Source: Zeus faber
Taxonomy: Eukaryota; Chordata; Actinopteri; Zeiformes; Zeidae
Length of the DNA: 64,000 nucleotides
Direction of reading: 5' to 3'
NCBI GenBank assembly: GCA_960531495.1
Contig: CAUIJY010000075.1
Location: forward strand, 558,001-622,000
In this document: in pieces, positions 43,290 to 57,199 of the stretch
Numbering within the stretch: the first letter of the stretch is position 1
Layout: each line of letters starts with the position of its first letter
Notes under the pieces: model-generated
The model's database searches: none
What the model saw: the letters and a program-made list of their open reading frames with translations, nothing else
Told to the model about the DNA's origin: nothing
Program-made: the position numbers and the translations under genes

Positions 43290-46200
43290 TTCAATCTTTC
43301 TTTCAATCTTTCTTTCAATTTTTCTTTCATCCTTTCTTCCAATCTTTCGTTCAATATTTCTTTCAATCTTTCTTACTTTCAATCTTTCTTTGTTTAAATC
43401 TTTCTTTCAATCTTTCTTTCAAACTTTCAATCATTATTTCAATCTTTCATTCTTTCCATCTTTCTTGCAATCTTTCTTTCAATTGTTTAATCTTTCAATC
43501 TTTTTTTCAATCTTTCTTTCATTCTTTCTTTCAATCTTTCTGTCCGTCATTCTTTCTTTCAGTCTTTCTTTCAATCATTCAATCATTCAATCTTTCTTTC
43601 TTTCAATCTTTCTTTCAATCTTTCTTTCAATATTTCTTTCTTTCTTTCAATCTTTCTTTCAATCTTTCTTTCAAACTTTCAATCTTTATTTCAATCTTTC
43701 AATCTTTCAATCTTTCTTTCAATCTTTCAATCTTTCATTCATTCTTTCTTTCAATATTTCAATCGTTCAATCTTTCTTTCATTCATTCTTTAAATCTTTC
43801 AATCTTTCTTTCATTCTTTCTTTCAATCTATCTTACTTTCAATCTATCTTTCTTTCAATATTTCTTCCAATCGTTCAATCTTTCTTTCATTCTTTCTTTC
43901 AATCTTTCTTTTGTTAATTCTTTCAATCTTTCTTTCAATATTTCTTTCAATCTTTCTTTCTTTAAATCTTTCTTTCAATCTTTCTTTCAAACTTTAAATC
44001 TTTATTTCAATCTTTCAATCTTTCAATCTTTCTTACATTCGTTCTTTCAATCTTTCTTTAATTATTTCTTTCATTCTTTCTTTCAGTCTTTCAATCTTTC
44101 TTTAAATCTTTCTTTCAATCTTTCTTTCAATCTTTCAATCTTTCTTTCATTCTTTCATTCTTTCTTTCAATCGTTCTTTCATTCTTTCTTTCAATTTTTC
44201 ATTCTTTCTTTCAATCTTTCAATCTTTCAATCTTTCTTTCAATCTTTCTTTCTTTCAATCTTTCTTTCAATCTTTCTTTCAATCTTTCTTTCATTCTTTC
44301 CTTCAGTCTTTCAATCTTTCTTTCAATCTTTCTTTTTTTCAATCTTTCTTTCAATCTTTCTTTCAATATTTCTTTCAATCTTTCTTACTTTCAATCTTTC
44401 TTTCCTTAAATCTTTCTTTCAATCTTTCTTTCAAACTTTCAATCATTATTTCAATCTTTCAAACATTCAATCTTTCTTTCAATCTTTCAATCTTTCAATC
44501 TTTCTTTCATTCTTTCTTTCAGTCTTTCAACCTTTTTTTCAATCATTCTGTCAATCTTTCAATTTTTCTTTCATTCTTTCTTTCAATCTTTCAATCTTGC
44601 CTTCATTCTTTCTTACTTTCAATTTTTCTATCTTTCAATATTGGTTCCAATCGTTCAATCTTTCTTTCATTATTTCTTTCAATCTTTCTTTCTTTCAATC
44701 TTTCTTTCCAACTTTCTTTCAATCTTTCTTTCATTCTTTCTTTCAATATTTCTTTTTTCAATCTTTCTTCCAATCTTTCTTTCAATTGTTTAATCTTTCA
44801 TTCTTTCTTTCATTCATTCATTCTTTCTTTCAATCGTTCTTTCATTCTTTTTTCAAACATTCAATCTTTCTTTCAATATTTCAATCTTTCAATCTTTCTT
44901 TCATTCTTTCTTTCAATCTTTCAATCTTTCTTTCATTAATTCTTTCAATCTTTCTTACTTTCAATCTTTCTTTGTTTAAATCTCTCTTTCAAACTTTCTT
45001 TCAATCTTTCAATCTTTCTTTCATTCTTTCATTCTTTCTTTCAACCTTTCAATCTTTCTTTCATTCTTTTTTTTAGTCTTTCAATCTTTCTTTAAATCTT
45101 TCTTTCAATCTTTCTTTACAACTTTCAATCTTTCAATCTTTCTTTCATTCTATCTTTCAATCTTTCTTTAATTCTTTAATTCAGTCTTAAAATCTTTCTT
45201 TCAATCTTTCTTTCTTTAAATATTTTGATCTCTCAAACATTCTTTCTTTTTATCAGTCTTTTTTTGTTTCTTTCATTCATTCTTTCAATTTTTCTTACTT
45301 TCAATCTTTCTTTTTTTCAATATTTCTTTCAATCTTTTAATCTTTCATTCATTCTTTCATTCTTTCTTTCAATCTTTCATTCTTTCTTTCAATCTTTCAA
45401 TCTTTCAATCTCTCTTTTAATCTTTCTTTCATTTTTTCTTTCAGTCTTTCAATCTTTCTTTCAATCTTTCTTTCAATCTTTCTTTCAAACTTTCATTCTT
45501 TCTTTCAATCTTTCTTTCAATCTTTCTTTCAATCTTTCTTTCTTTTTTCAATCTTTCTTTCAATCTTTTTTTTCATTCTTACTTTTAGTCTTTCAATCTT
45601 TCTTTAAATCTTTTTTTCTTTAAATCTTTCTTTCTTCAATCTTTCTTTCAATCTTTCTTTCAATCTTTCTTTCAATCTTTCAATCATTCTTTAATTCTTT
45701 CTTTCAATCTTTCAATCTTTCAATTTTTCTTTCCATCTTTCTTACTTTCATTCTCTCTTTCTTTCAATATTTCTTTCAATCTTTCAATCTTTCTTTCATT
45801 CTTTCATTCTTTCTTTCAATCGTTCTTTCATTCTTTCTTTCAATCTTTCATTCTTTCTTTCAATCTTTCAATCTTTCAATCTTTCTTTCATTCTTTTTTT
45901 TCATTCTTACTTTCATTCTTTAAATCTTTCTTTCTTTCAATCATTCTTTTTTCAATCTTTCTTTCAATCTTTCAATCTTTCGATCTTTCAATCTTTCTTT
46001 AATTCTTTTATTCATTCTTTCTTTCAGTCTTTCAATCTTTCTTTAAATCTTTCTTTAAATCTTTCTTTCAATCTTTCAATCTTTCAATTTTTCTTTCATT
46101 CTTTCTTTCAATCTTTTTTACTTTCAATCTTTCTTTCAATCTTTCTTACTTTCATTCTCTCTTTCTTTCAATATTCTTTCAATCTTTCAATCTTTCTTTC

Positions 46201-49200
46201 ATTCTTTCATTCTTTCTTTCAATCGTTCTTTTATTCTTTCTTTCAATCTTTCATTCTTTCTTTCAATCTTTCAATCTTTCAATCTTTCTTTCATTCTTTC
46301 TTTCAATATTTCTTTCAAGCTTTCTTTCAATCGTTCTTACTTTCAATCTTTCTTTCTTTCTTTCAGTATTTCTTTCAATCTTTCAATCTTTCTTTCATTC
46401 TTTCTTTCAATCTTTCAATCTTTCAATTTTTCTTTCAATCTTTCTTACTTTCATTCTCTCTTTCTTTCAATATTTCTTTCAGTCTTTCAATCTTTCTTTC
46501 ATTCTTTCATTCTTTCTTTCAATCTTTCATTCTTTCTTTCAATCTTTCAATCTTTCAATCTTGCTTTCATTCTTTTTTTTCATTCTTACTTTTAGTCTTT
46601 CAATCTTTCTTTAAATCTTTCATTCTTTAAATCTTTCTTTCTTTCAATCATTCTTTTTTCAATCTTTCTTTCAATCTTTCAATCTTTCAATCTTTCAATC
46701 TTTCTTTAATTCTTTTATTCATTCTTTCTTCCAGTCTTTCAATCTTTCTTTCAATCTTTCTTTAAATCTTTCTTTCAATCTTTCAATCTTTCAATTTTTC
46801 TTTCATTCTTTCTTTCAATCTTTTTTACTTTCAATCTTTCTTTCAATCTTTCTTACTTTCATTCTCTCTTTCATTCAATATTCTTTCAATCTTTCAATCT
46901 TTCTTTCATTCTTTCATTCTTTCTTTCAATCGTTCTTTTATTCTTTCTTTCAACCTTTCATTCTTTATTTCAATCTTTCAATCTTTCAATCTTTCTTTCA
47001 TTCCTTCTTTCAATCTTTCTTTCAAGCTTTCTTTCAATCGTTCTTACTTTCAATCTTTCTTTCTTTCTTTCAGTATTTCTTTCAATCTTTCAATCTTTCT
47101 TTCATTCTTTCATTCTTTCTCTCAATCTTTCTTTCTTTCAATCTTTCAATCTTTCTTTCATTCATTCTTTCAGTCTTTCAAACTTTCAATTTTTCCTTCA
47201 TTCCTTCTTTCAATCTTTATTACTTTCAATCTTTCTTTCAATCTTTCTTTCGTTCTTTCATTCTTTCTTTCAATCGTTCTTTCAATCTTTCCTTCAATCT
47301 TTCAATCTTTCTTTCAAACTTTCATTCTTTCTTTCAATCTTTCTTTCTTTCTTTCAATCTTTCTTTCATTCTTTCATTCTTTCTTTCAACCTTTCAATCT
47401 TTCTTTCATTCTTTTTTTTAGTCTTTCAATCTTTCTTTAAATCTTTCTTTCAATCTTTCTTTCATTCTTTCTTTCAATCTTTTTTACTTTCAATCTTTCT
47501 TTCAATCTTTCTTACTTTCATTCTCTCTTTCTTTCAATATTCTTTCAATCTTTCAATCTTTCTTTCATTCTTTCATTCTTTCTTTCAATCGTTCTTTTAT
47601 TCTTTCTTTCAATCTTTCATTCTTTCTTTCAATCTTTCAATCTTTCAATCTTTCTTTCATTCTTTCTTTCAATCTTTCTTTCAAGCTTTCTTTCAATCGT
47701 TCTTACTTTCAATCTTTCTTTCTTTCTTTCAGTATTTCTTTCAATCTTTCAATCTTTCTTTCATTCTTTCTTTCAATCTTTCAATCTTTCAATTTTTCTT
47801 TCAATCTTTCTTACTTTCATTCTCTCTTTCTTTCAATATTTCTTTCAGTCTTTCAATCTTTCTTTCATTCTTTCATTCTTTCTTTCAATCTTTCATTCTT
47901 TCTTTCAATCTTTCAATCTTTCAATCTTGCTTTCATTCTTTTTTTTCATTCTTACTTTTAGTCTTTCAATCTTTCTTTAAATCTTTCATTCTTTAAATCT
48001 TTCTTTCTGTCAATCATTCTTTTTTCAATCTTTCTTTCAATCTTTCAATCTTTCAATCTTTCAATCTTTCTTTAATTCTTTTATTCATTCTTTCTTCCAG
48101 TCTTTCAATCTTTCTTTCAATCTTTCTTTAAATCTTTCTTTCAATCTTTCAATCTTTCAATTTTTCTTTCATTCTTTCTTTCAATCTTTTTTACTTTCAA
48201 TCTTTCTTTCAATCTTTCTTACTTTCATTCTCTCTTTCTTTCAATATTCTTTCAATCTTTCAATCTTTCTTTCATTCTTTCATTCTTTCTTTCAATCGTT
48301 CTTTTATTCTTTCTTTCAATCTTTCATTCTTTATTTCAATCTTTCAATCTTTCAATCTTTCTTTCATTCCTTCTTTCAATCTTTCTTTCAAGCTTTCTTT
48401 CAATCGTTCTTACTTTCAATCTTTCTTTCTTTCTTTCAGTATTTCTTTCAATCTTTCAATCTTTCTTTCATTCTTTCTTTCAATCTTTCAATCTTTCAAT
48501 TTTTCTTTCAATCTTTCTTACTTTCATTCTCTCTTTCTTTCAATATTTCTTTCAGTCTTTCAATCTTTCTTTCAATCTTTCTTTCAATCTTTCTTTCAAT
48601 TTTTCTTTCATCCTTTCTTCCAATCTTTCGTTCAATATTTCTTTCAATCTTTCTTACTTTCAATCTTTCTTTGTTTAAATCTTTCTTTCAATCTTTCTTT
48701 CAAACTTTCAATCATTATTTCAATCTTTCATTCTTTCCATCTTTCTTGCAATCTTTCTTTCAATTGTTTAATCTTTCAATCTTTTTTTCAATCTTTCTTT
48801 CATTCTTTCTTTCAATCTTTCTGTCCGTCATTCTTTCTTTCAGTCTTTCTTTCAATCATTCAATCATTCAATCTTTCTTTCTTTCAATCTTTCTTTCAAT
48901 CTTTCTTTCAATATTTCTTTCTTTCTTTCAATCTTTCTTTCAATCTTTCTTTCAAACTTTCAATCTTTATTTCAATCTTTCAATCTTTCAATCTTTCTTT
49001 CAATCTTTCAATCTTTCATTCATTCTTTCTTTCAATATTTCAATCGTTCAATCTTTCTTTCATTCATTCTTTAAATCTTTCAATCTTTCTTTCATTCTTT
49101 CTTTCAATCTATCTTACTTTCAATCTATCTTTCTTTCAATATTTCTTCCAATCGTTCAATCTTTCTTTCATTCTTTCTTTCAATCTTTCTTTTGTTAATT

Positions 49201-52200
49201 CTTTCAATCTTTCTTTCAATATTTCTTTCAATCTTTCTTTCTTTAAATCTTTCTTTCAATCTTTCTTTCAAACTTTAAATCTTTATTTCAATCTTTCAAT
49301 CTTTCAATCTTTCTTACATTCGTTCTTTCAATCTTTCTTTAATTATTTCTTTCATTCTTTCTTTCAGTCTTTCAATCTTTCTTTAAATCTTTCTTTCAAT
49401 CTTTCTTTCAATCTTTCAATCTTTCTTTCATTCTTTCATTCTTTCTTTCAATCGTTCTTTCATTCTTTCTTTCAATTTTTCATTCTTTCTTTCAATCTTT
49501 CAATCTTTCAATCTTTCTTTCAATCTTTCTTTCTTTCAATCTTTCTTTCAATCTTTCTTTCAATCTTTCTTTCATTCTTTCCTTCAGTCTTTCAATCTTT
49601 CTTTCAATCTTTCTTTTTTTCAATCTTTCTTTCAATCTTTCTTTCAATATTTCTTTCAATCTTTCTTACTTTCAATCTTTCTTTCCTTAAATCTTTCTTT
49701 CAATCTTTCTTTCAAACTTTCAATCATTATTTCAATCTTTCAAACATTCAATCTTTCTTTCAATCTTTCAATCTTTCAATCTTTCTTTCATTCTTTCTTT
49801 CAGTCTTTCAACCTTTTTTTCAATCATTCTGTCAATCTTTCAATTTTTCTTTCATTCTTTCTTTCAATCTTTCAATCTTGCCTTCATTCTTTCTTAATTT
49901 CAATTTTTCTATCTTTCAATATTGGTTCCAATCGTTCAATCTTTCTTTCATTATTTCTTTCAATCTTTCTTTCTTTCAATCTTTCTTTCCAACTTTCTTT
50001 CAATCTTTCTTTCATTCTTTCTTTCAATATTTCTTTTTTCAATCTTTCTTCCAATCTTTCTTTCAATTGTTTAATCTTTCATTCTTTCTTTCATTCATTC
50101 ATTCTTTCTTTCAATCGTTCTTTCATTCTTTCTTTCAATCTTTCAATCTTTCTTTAAATATTTCTTTCGATCTTTAATACTTTCAATCTTTTTTCAAACA
50201 TTCAATCTTTCTTTCAATATTTCAATCTTTCAATCTTTCTTTCATTCTTTCTTTCAATCTTTCAATCTTTCTTTCATTAATTCTTTCAATCTTTCTTACT
50301 TTCAATCTTTCTTTGTTTAAATCTCTCTTTCAAACTTTCTTTCAATCTTTCAATCTTTCTTTCATTCTTTCATTCTTTCTTTCAACCTTTCAATCTTTCT
50401 TTCATTCTTTTTTTTAGTCTTTCAATCTTTCTTTAAATCTTTCTTTCAATCTTTCTTTACAACTTTCAATCTTTCAATCTTTCTTTCATTCTATCTTTCA
50501 ATCTTTCTTTAATTCTTTAATTCAGTCTTAAAATCTTTCTTTCAATCTTTCTTTCTTTAAATATTTTGATCTCTCAAACATTCTTTCTTTTTATCAGTCT
50601 TTTTTTGTTTATTTCATTCATTCTTTCAATTTTTTTTACTTTCAATCTTTCTTTTTTTCAATATTTCTTTCAATCTTTTAATCTTTCATTCATTCTTTCA
50701 TTCTTTCTTTCAATCTTTCATTCTTTCTTTCAATCTTTCAATCTTTCAATCTCTCTTTTAATCTTTCTTTCATTTTTTCTTTCAGTCTTTCAATCTTTCT
50801 TTCAATCTTTCTTTCAATCTTTCTTTCAAACTTTCATTCTTTCTTTCAATCTTTCTTTCAATCTTTCTTTCAATCTTTCTTTCTTTTTTCAATCTTTCTT
50901 TCAATCTTTTTTTTCATTCTTACTTTTAGTCTTTCAATCTTTTTTTAAATCTTTTTTTCTTTAAATCTTTCTTTCTTCAATCTTTCTTTCAATCTTTCTT
51001 TCAATCTTTCTTTCAATCTTTCAATCATTCTTTAATTCTTTCTTTCAATCTTTCAATCTTTCAATTTTTCTTTCCATCTTTCTTACTTTCATTCTCTCTT
51101 TCTTTCAATATTTCTTTCAATCTTTCAATCTTTCTTTCATTCTTTCATTCTTTCTTTCAATCGTTCTTTCATTCTTTCTTTCAATCTTTCATTCTTTCTT
51201 TCAATCTTTCAATCTTTCAATCTTTCTTTCATTCTTTTTTTTCATTCTTACTTTCATTCTTTAAATCTTTCTTTCTTTCAATCATTCTTTTTTCAATCTT
51301 TCTTTCAATCTTTCAATCTTTCGATCTTTCAATCTTTCTTTAATTCTTTTATTCATTCTTTCTTTCAGTCTTTCAATCTTTCTTTAAATCTTTCTTTAAA
51401 TCTTTCTTTCAATCTTTCAATCTTTCAATTTTTCTTTCATTCTTTCTTTCAATCTTTTTTACTTTCAATCTTTCTTTCAATCTTTCTTACTTTCATTCTC
51501 TCTTTCTTTCAATATTCTTTCAATCTTTCAATCTTTCTTTCATTCTTTCATTCTTTCTTTCAATCGTTCTTTTATTCTTTCTTTCAATCTTTCATTCTTT
51601 CTTTCAATCTTTCAATCTTTCAATCTTTCTTTCATTCTTTCTTTCAATATTTCTTTCAAGCTTTCTTTCAATCGTTCTTACTTTCAATCTTTCTTTCTTT
51701 CTTTCAGTATTTCTTTCAATCTTTCAATCTTTCTTTCATTCTTTCTTTCAATCTTTCAATCTTTCAATTTTTCTTTCAATCTTTCTTACTTTCATTCTCT
51801 CTTTCTTTCAATATTTCTTTCAGTCTTTCAATCTTTCTTTCATTCTTTCATTCTTTCTTTCAATCTTTCATTCTTTCTTTCAATCTTTCAATCTTTCAAT
51901 CTTGCTTTCATTCTTTTTTTTCATTCTTACTTTTAGTCTTTCAATCTTTCTTTAAATCTTTCATTCTTTAAATCTTTCTTTCTTTCAATCATTCTTTTTT
52001 CAATCTTTCTTTCAATCTTTCAATCTTTCAATCTTTCAATCTTTCTTTAATTCTTTTATTCATTCTTTCTTCCAGTCTTTCAATCTTTCTTTCAATCTTT
52101 CTTTAAATCTTTCTTTCAATCTTTCAATCTTTCAATTTTTCTTTCATTCTTTCTTTCAATCTTTTTTACTTTCAATCTTTCTTTCAATCTTTCTTACTTT

Positions 52201-53860
52201 CATTCTCTCTTTCATTCAATATTCTTTCAATCTTTCAATCTTTCTTTCATTCTTTCATTCTTTCTTTCAATCGTTCTTTTATTCTTTCTTTCAACCTTTC
52301 ATTCTTTATTTCAATCTTTCAATCTTTCAATCTTTCTTTCATTCCTTCTTTCAATCTTTCTTTCAAGCTTTCTTTCAATCGTTCTTACTTTCAATCTTTC
52401 TTTCTTTCTTTCAGTATTTCTTTCAATCTTTCAATCTTTCTTTCATTCTTTCATTCTTTCTCTCAATCTTTCTTTCTTTCAATCTTTCAATCTTTCTTTC
52501 ATTCATTCTTTCAGTCTTTCAAACTTTCAATTTTTCCTTCATTCCTTCTTTCAATCTTTATTACTTTCAATCTTTCTTTCAATCTTTCTTTCGTTCTTTC
52601 ATTCTTTCTTTCAATCGTTCTTTCAATCTTTCCTTCAATCTTTCAATCTTTCTTTCAAACTTTCATTCTTTCTTTCAATCTTTCTTTCTTTCTTTCAATC
52701 TTTCTTTCTTTCTTTCATTCTTTCTTTCAACCTTTCAATCTTTCTTTCATTCTTTTTTTTAGTCTTTCAATCTTTCTTTAAATCTTTCTTTCAATCTTTC
52801 TTTCAATCTTTCTTACTTTCATTCTCTCTTTCTTTCAATATTCTTTCAATCTTTCAATCTTTCTTTCATTCTTTCATTCTTTCTTTCAATCGTTCTTTTA
52901 TTCTTTCTTTCAATCTTTCATTCTTTCTTTCAATCTTTCAATCTTTCAATCTTTCTTTCATTCTTTCTTTCAATCTTTCTTTCAAGCTTTCTTTCAATCG
53001 TTCTTACTTTCAATCTTTCTTTCTTTCTTTCAGTATTTCTTTCAATCTTTCAATCTTTCTTTCATTCTTTCTTTCAATCTTTCAATCTTTCAATTTTTCT
53101 TTCAATCTTTCTTACTTTCATTCTCTCTTTCTTTCAATATTTCTTTCAGTCTTTCAATCTTTCTTTCATTCTTTCATTCTTTCTTTCAATCTTTCATTCT
53201 TTCTTTCAATCTTTCAATCTTTCAATCTTGCTTTCATTCTTTTTTTTCATTCTTACTTTTAGTCTTTCAATCTTTCTTTAAATCTTTCATTCTTTAAATC
53301 TTTCTTTCTTTCAATCATTCTTTTTTCAATCTTTCTTTCAATCTTTCAATCTTTCAATCTTTCAATCTTTCTTTAATTCTTTTATTCATTCTTTCTTCCA
53401 GTCTTTCAATCTTTCTTTCAATCTTTCTTTAAATCTTTCTTTCAATCTTTCAATCTTTCAATTTTTCTTTCATTCTTTCTTTCAATCTTTTTTACTTTCA
53501 ATCTTTCTTTCAATCTTTCTTACTTTCATTCTCTCTTTCTTTCAATATTCTTTCAATCTTTCAATCTTTCTTTCATTCTTTCATTCTTTCTTTCAATCGT
53601 TCTTTTATTCTTTCTTTCAATCTTTCATTCTTTATTTCAATCTTTCAATCTTTCAATCTTTCTTTCATTCCTTCTTTCAATCTTTCTTTCAAGCTTTCTT
53701 TCAATCGTTCTTACTTTCAATCTTTCTTTCTTTCTTTCAGTATTTCTTTCAATCTTTCAATCTTTCTTTCATTCTTTCATTCTTTCTCTCAATCTTTCTT
53801 TCTTTCAATCTTTCAATCTTTCTTTCATTCATTCTTTCAGTCTTTCAAACTTTCAATTTT
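43290..53860. repeat. ~5.3-kb higher-order tandem duplication in the tetramer satellite
   Basis: Copy 1 (about 43290-48570) is followed directly by copy 2 (about 48571-53860). Many variant words keep a constant offset of 5281 bp (for example TTCTGTCCGTCATTC at 43538 and 48819; AATATTGGTTCCAATCG near 44637 and 49918). After a 60-bp indel at 50113-50172 the offset becomes 5341 bp, held to about 47460/52800. Differences between copies are few. Confidence 0.85.
46140..48560. repeat. ~0.66-0.71-kb higher-order units in the tetramer satellite
   Basis: The word TTACTTTCATTCTCTC followed by CAATATTC starts units near 46142, 46852, 47510 and 48220 (spacings about 710, 658 and 710 bp). Each unit also holds AATCGTTCTTTTATTC, CTTTCAAGCTTTC and CTTTCAGTATTTC in the same order. 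The series recurs in the second 5.3-kb copy and again near 54726 and 59540. Confidence 0.75.
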
Positions 53861-56800
53861 TCCTTCATTCCTTCTTTCAATCTTTATTACTTTCAATCTT
53901 TCTTTCAATCTTTCTTTCGTTCTTTCATTCTTTCTTTCAATCGTTCTTTCAATCTTTCCTTCAATCTTTCAATCTTTCTTTCATACTTTCATTCTTTCTT
54001 TCAATCTTTCTTTCTTTCTTTCAATCTTTCTTTCATTCTTTCATTCTTTCTTTCAACCTTTCAATCTTTCTTTCATTCTTTTTTTTAGTCTTTCAATCTT
54101 TCTTTAAATCTTTCTTTCAATCTTTCTTTCAAAATTTCAATATTTCAATCTTTCTTTCATTCTATCTTTCAACCTTTCTTTCAATCTTTTAATCTTTCAT
54201 TCTTTCTTTCAATCTTTCATTCTTTCTTTCAATCTTTCAATCTTTCAATCTCTCTTTTAATCTTTCTTTCAATTTTTCTTTCCATCTTTATTACTTTCAT
54301 TCTCTCTTTCTTTCAATATTTCTTTCAATCTTCCAATCTTTCTTTCATAATTTCATTCTTTCTTTCAATCGTTCTTTCATTCTTTCTTTCAATCTTTCAT
54401 TCTTTCTTTCAATCTTTCAATCTTTCAATCTTTCTTTCATTCTTTTTTTTCATTCTTTCATTCTTTCTTTCAATCGTTCTTTCATTCTTTCTTTCAATCT
54501 TTCATTCTTTCTTTCAATCTTTCAATCTTTCAATCTTTCTTTCATTCTTTTTTTTCATTCTTACTTTTAGTCTTTCAATCTTTCTTCAAATCTTTCATTC
54601 TTTAAATCTTTCTTTCTTTCAATCATTCTTTTTTCAATCTTTCTTTCAATCTTTCAATCTTTCAATCTTTCTTTAATTCTTTTATTCATTCTTTCTTTCA
54701 GTCTTTCAATCTTTCTTTCAATCTTTCTTACTTTCATTCTCTCTTTCTTTCAATATTCTTTCAATCTTTCAATCTTTCTTTCATTCTTTCATTCTTTCTT
54801 TCAATCGTTCTTTTATTCTTTCTTTCAATCTTTCAATCTTTCTTTCAATCTTTCATTCTTTCAATCTTTCTTTCATTCTTTCTTTCAATCTTTCTTTCAA
54901 GCTTTCTTTCAATCGTTCTTACTTTCAATCTTTCTTTCTTTCTTTCAATCTTTCAATCTTTCAATCTTTCTTTCATTCTTTCATTCTTTCTTTCAATCTT
55001 TCTTTCTTTCAATCTTTCAATCTTTCTTTCATTCATTCTTTCAGTCTTTCAAAATTTCAATTTTTCCTTCATTCCTTCTTTCAATCTTTATTACTTTCAA
55101 TCTTTCTTTCAATCTTTCAATCTTTCTTTCATTCTTTCATTCTTTCTTTCAATCTTTCTTTCAATCTTTCCTTCAATCTTTCAATCTTTCTTTCATACTT
55201 TCATTCTTTCTTTCATACTTTCATTCTTTCTTTCATTCTTTCATTCTTTCTTACAATCTTTCTTTCATTTTTTTCTTTCAATCTTTCATTCTTTCTTTCA
55301 ATATTTCTTTCAATCTTTCTTTAATTCTTTCATTCTTTCTTTCAAACTTTCAATCTTTCTTTCATTCTTTCTTTCAGTCTTTCAATCTTTCTATAAATCT
55401 TTCTTTCAATCGTTCTTTCAATCTTTCTTTCAATCTTTCAATCTTTCTTTCATACTTTCATTCTTTCTTTCATTCTTTCATATTTTCTTACAATCTTTCT
55501 TTCATTTTTTTCGTTCAATCTTTCATTCTTGCTTTCAATATTTCTTTCAATCTTTCTTTAATTCTTTCATTCTTTCTTTCAAACTTTCAATCTTTCTTTC
55601 ATTCTTTCTTTCAGTCTTTCAATCTTTCTTTAAATCTTTCTTTCAATCTTTCTTTCAAACATTCAATCTTTCTTTCAATCTTTCTTTCAATCTTTCAATC
55701 TTTCTTTCATTCTTTCTTACAATCTTTTTTTCATTCTTTCTTTCAATCTTTCATTCTTTCTTTCAATATTTCTTTCAATCTTTCTTTAATTCTTTCATTC
55801 TTTCTTTCGCACTTTAAATCTTTCTTTCATTCTTTCTTTCAGTCTTTCAATCTTTATTTCATTCTTTCTTTCAATCTTTCAATCTTTCTTTCATTCTATC
55901 TTTAATACTTTCAATCTTTTTTTCTTTTAATCTTTCTTTCAATCTTTCACTCATTCTTTCCTTCAGTCTTTCAATCTTTCTTTCAATTTTTCTTTCAATC
56001 TTTCTTTCAAACTTTCAATCTTACTTTCAATCGTTCTTATATTCTTTCTTTCAATCTTTCATTCTTTCTTTCAATCTTTCAATCATACTTTCTTTCATTC
56101 TTTCTTTCAGTCTTTCAACCTTTCTTAAAATCTTTCTTTCAATCTTTCTTTCAAGCTTTCTTTCATTCATTCTTTCAGTCTTTCAAACATTCAATTTTTC
56201 CTTCATTCCTTCTTTCAATCTTTATTACTTTCATTCTTTCTTTCAATCTTTCATTCTTTCTTTCAATATTTCTTTCAATCTTTCTTTAATTCTTTCATTC
56301 TTTCTTTCGCACTTTCAATCTTTCTTTCATTCTTTCTTTCAGTCTTTCAATCTTTCTTTCATTCTTTCTTTCAATCTTTCAATCTTTCAATCTTTCTTTC
56401 ATTCTATCTTTCAATCTTTCAATCTTTCTTTCAATATTTTTTTCAGTCTTTCAATCTTTCTTTCATTCTTTCTTTCAATCTTTCAATCTTTCAATCTTTC
56501 TTTCATTCTATCTTTCAGTCTTTAAATCTTTCTTTCAATATTTTTTTCAGTCTTTAATACTTTCAATCTTTTTTTCTTTTAATCTTTCTTTCAATCTTTC
56601 ACTCATTCTTTCCTTCAGCCTTTCAATCTTTCTTTCAATTTTTCTTTCAATCTTTCTTTCAAACTTTCAATCTTACTTTCAATCTTTCTTTCAATCGTTC
56701 TTATATTCTTTCTTTCAATCTTTCATTCTTTCTTTCAATCTTTCAATCATTCTTACTTTCATTCATTCTTTCAGTCTTTCAACCTTTCTTAAAATCTTTC

Positions 56801-57199
56801 TTTCAATCTTTCTTTCAAGCTTTCTTTCATTCATTCTTTCAGTCTTTCAAACATTCAATTTTTCCTTCATTCCTTCTTTCAATCTTTATTACTTTCAATC
56901 TTTCTTTCAATCTTTCAATCTTTCTTTCATTCTTTCATTCTTTCTTTCAATCGTTCTTTCAATCTTTCCTTCAATCTTTCAATGTTTCTTTCATACTTTC
57001 ATTCTTTCTTCCAATCTTTCTTTCAATCTTTCAATCTTTCTTTCATTCTTTCATTTTTTCTTTCAACCTTTCAATCTTTCTTTCATTCTTTTTTTTAGTC
57101 TTTCAATCTTTCTTTAAATCTTTCTTTCAATCTTTCTTTACAACTTTCAATCTTTCAATCTTTCTTTCATTCTATCTTTCAACCTTTCTTTCAATCTTT

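Noticed and set aside
43262..45076. 604-codon open frame, and other long frames at 36159-36980, 41334-42194 and 57259-58017, reading as Phe/Leu/Ser-rich membrane-like proteins
   Set aside because: They follow the tetramer repeat exactly, repeat every four residues, occur in several frames, and have no start context or domain. Frame length is explained by the scarcity of stop words in CTTT/CAAT/CATT repeats.
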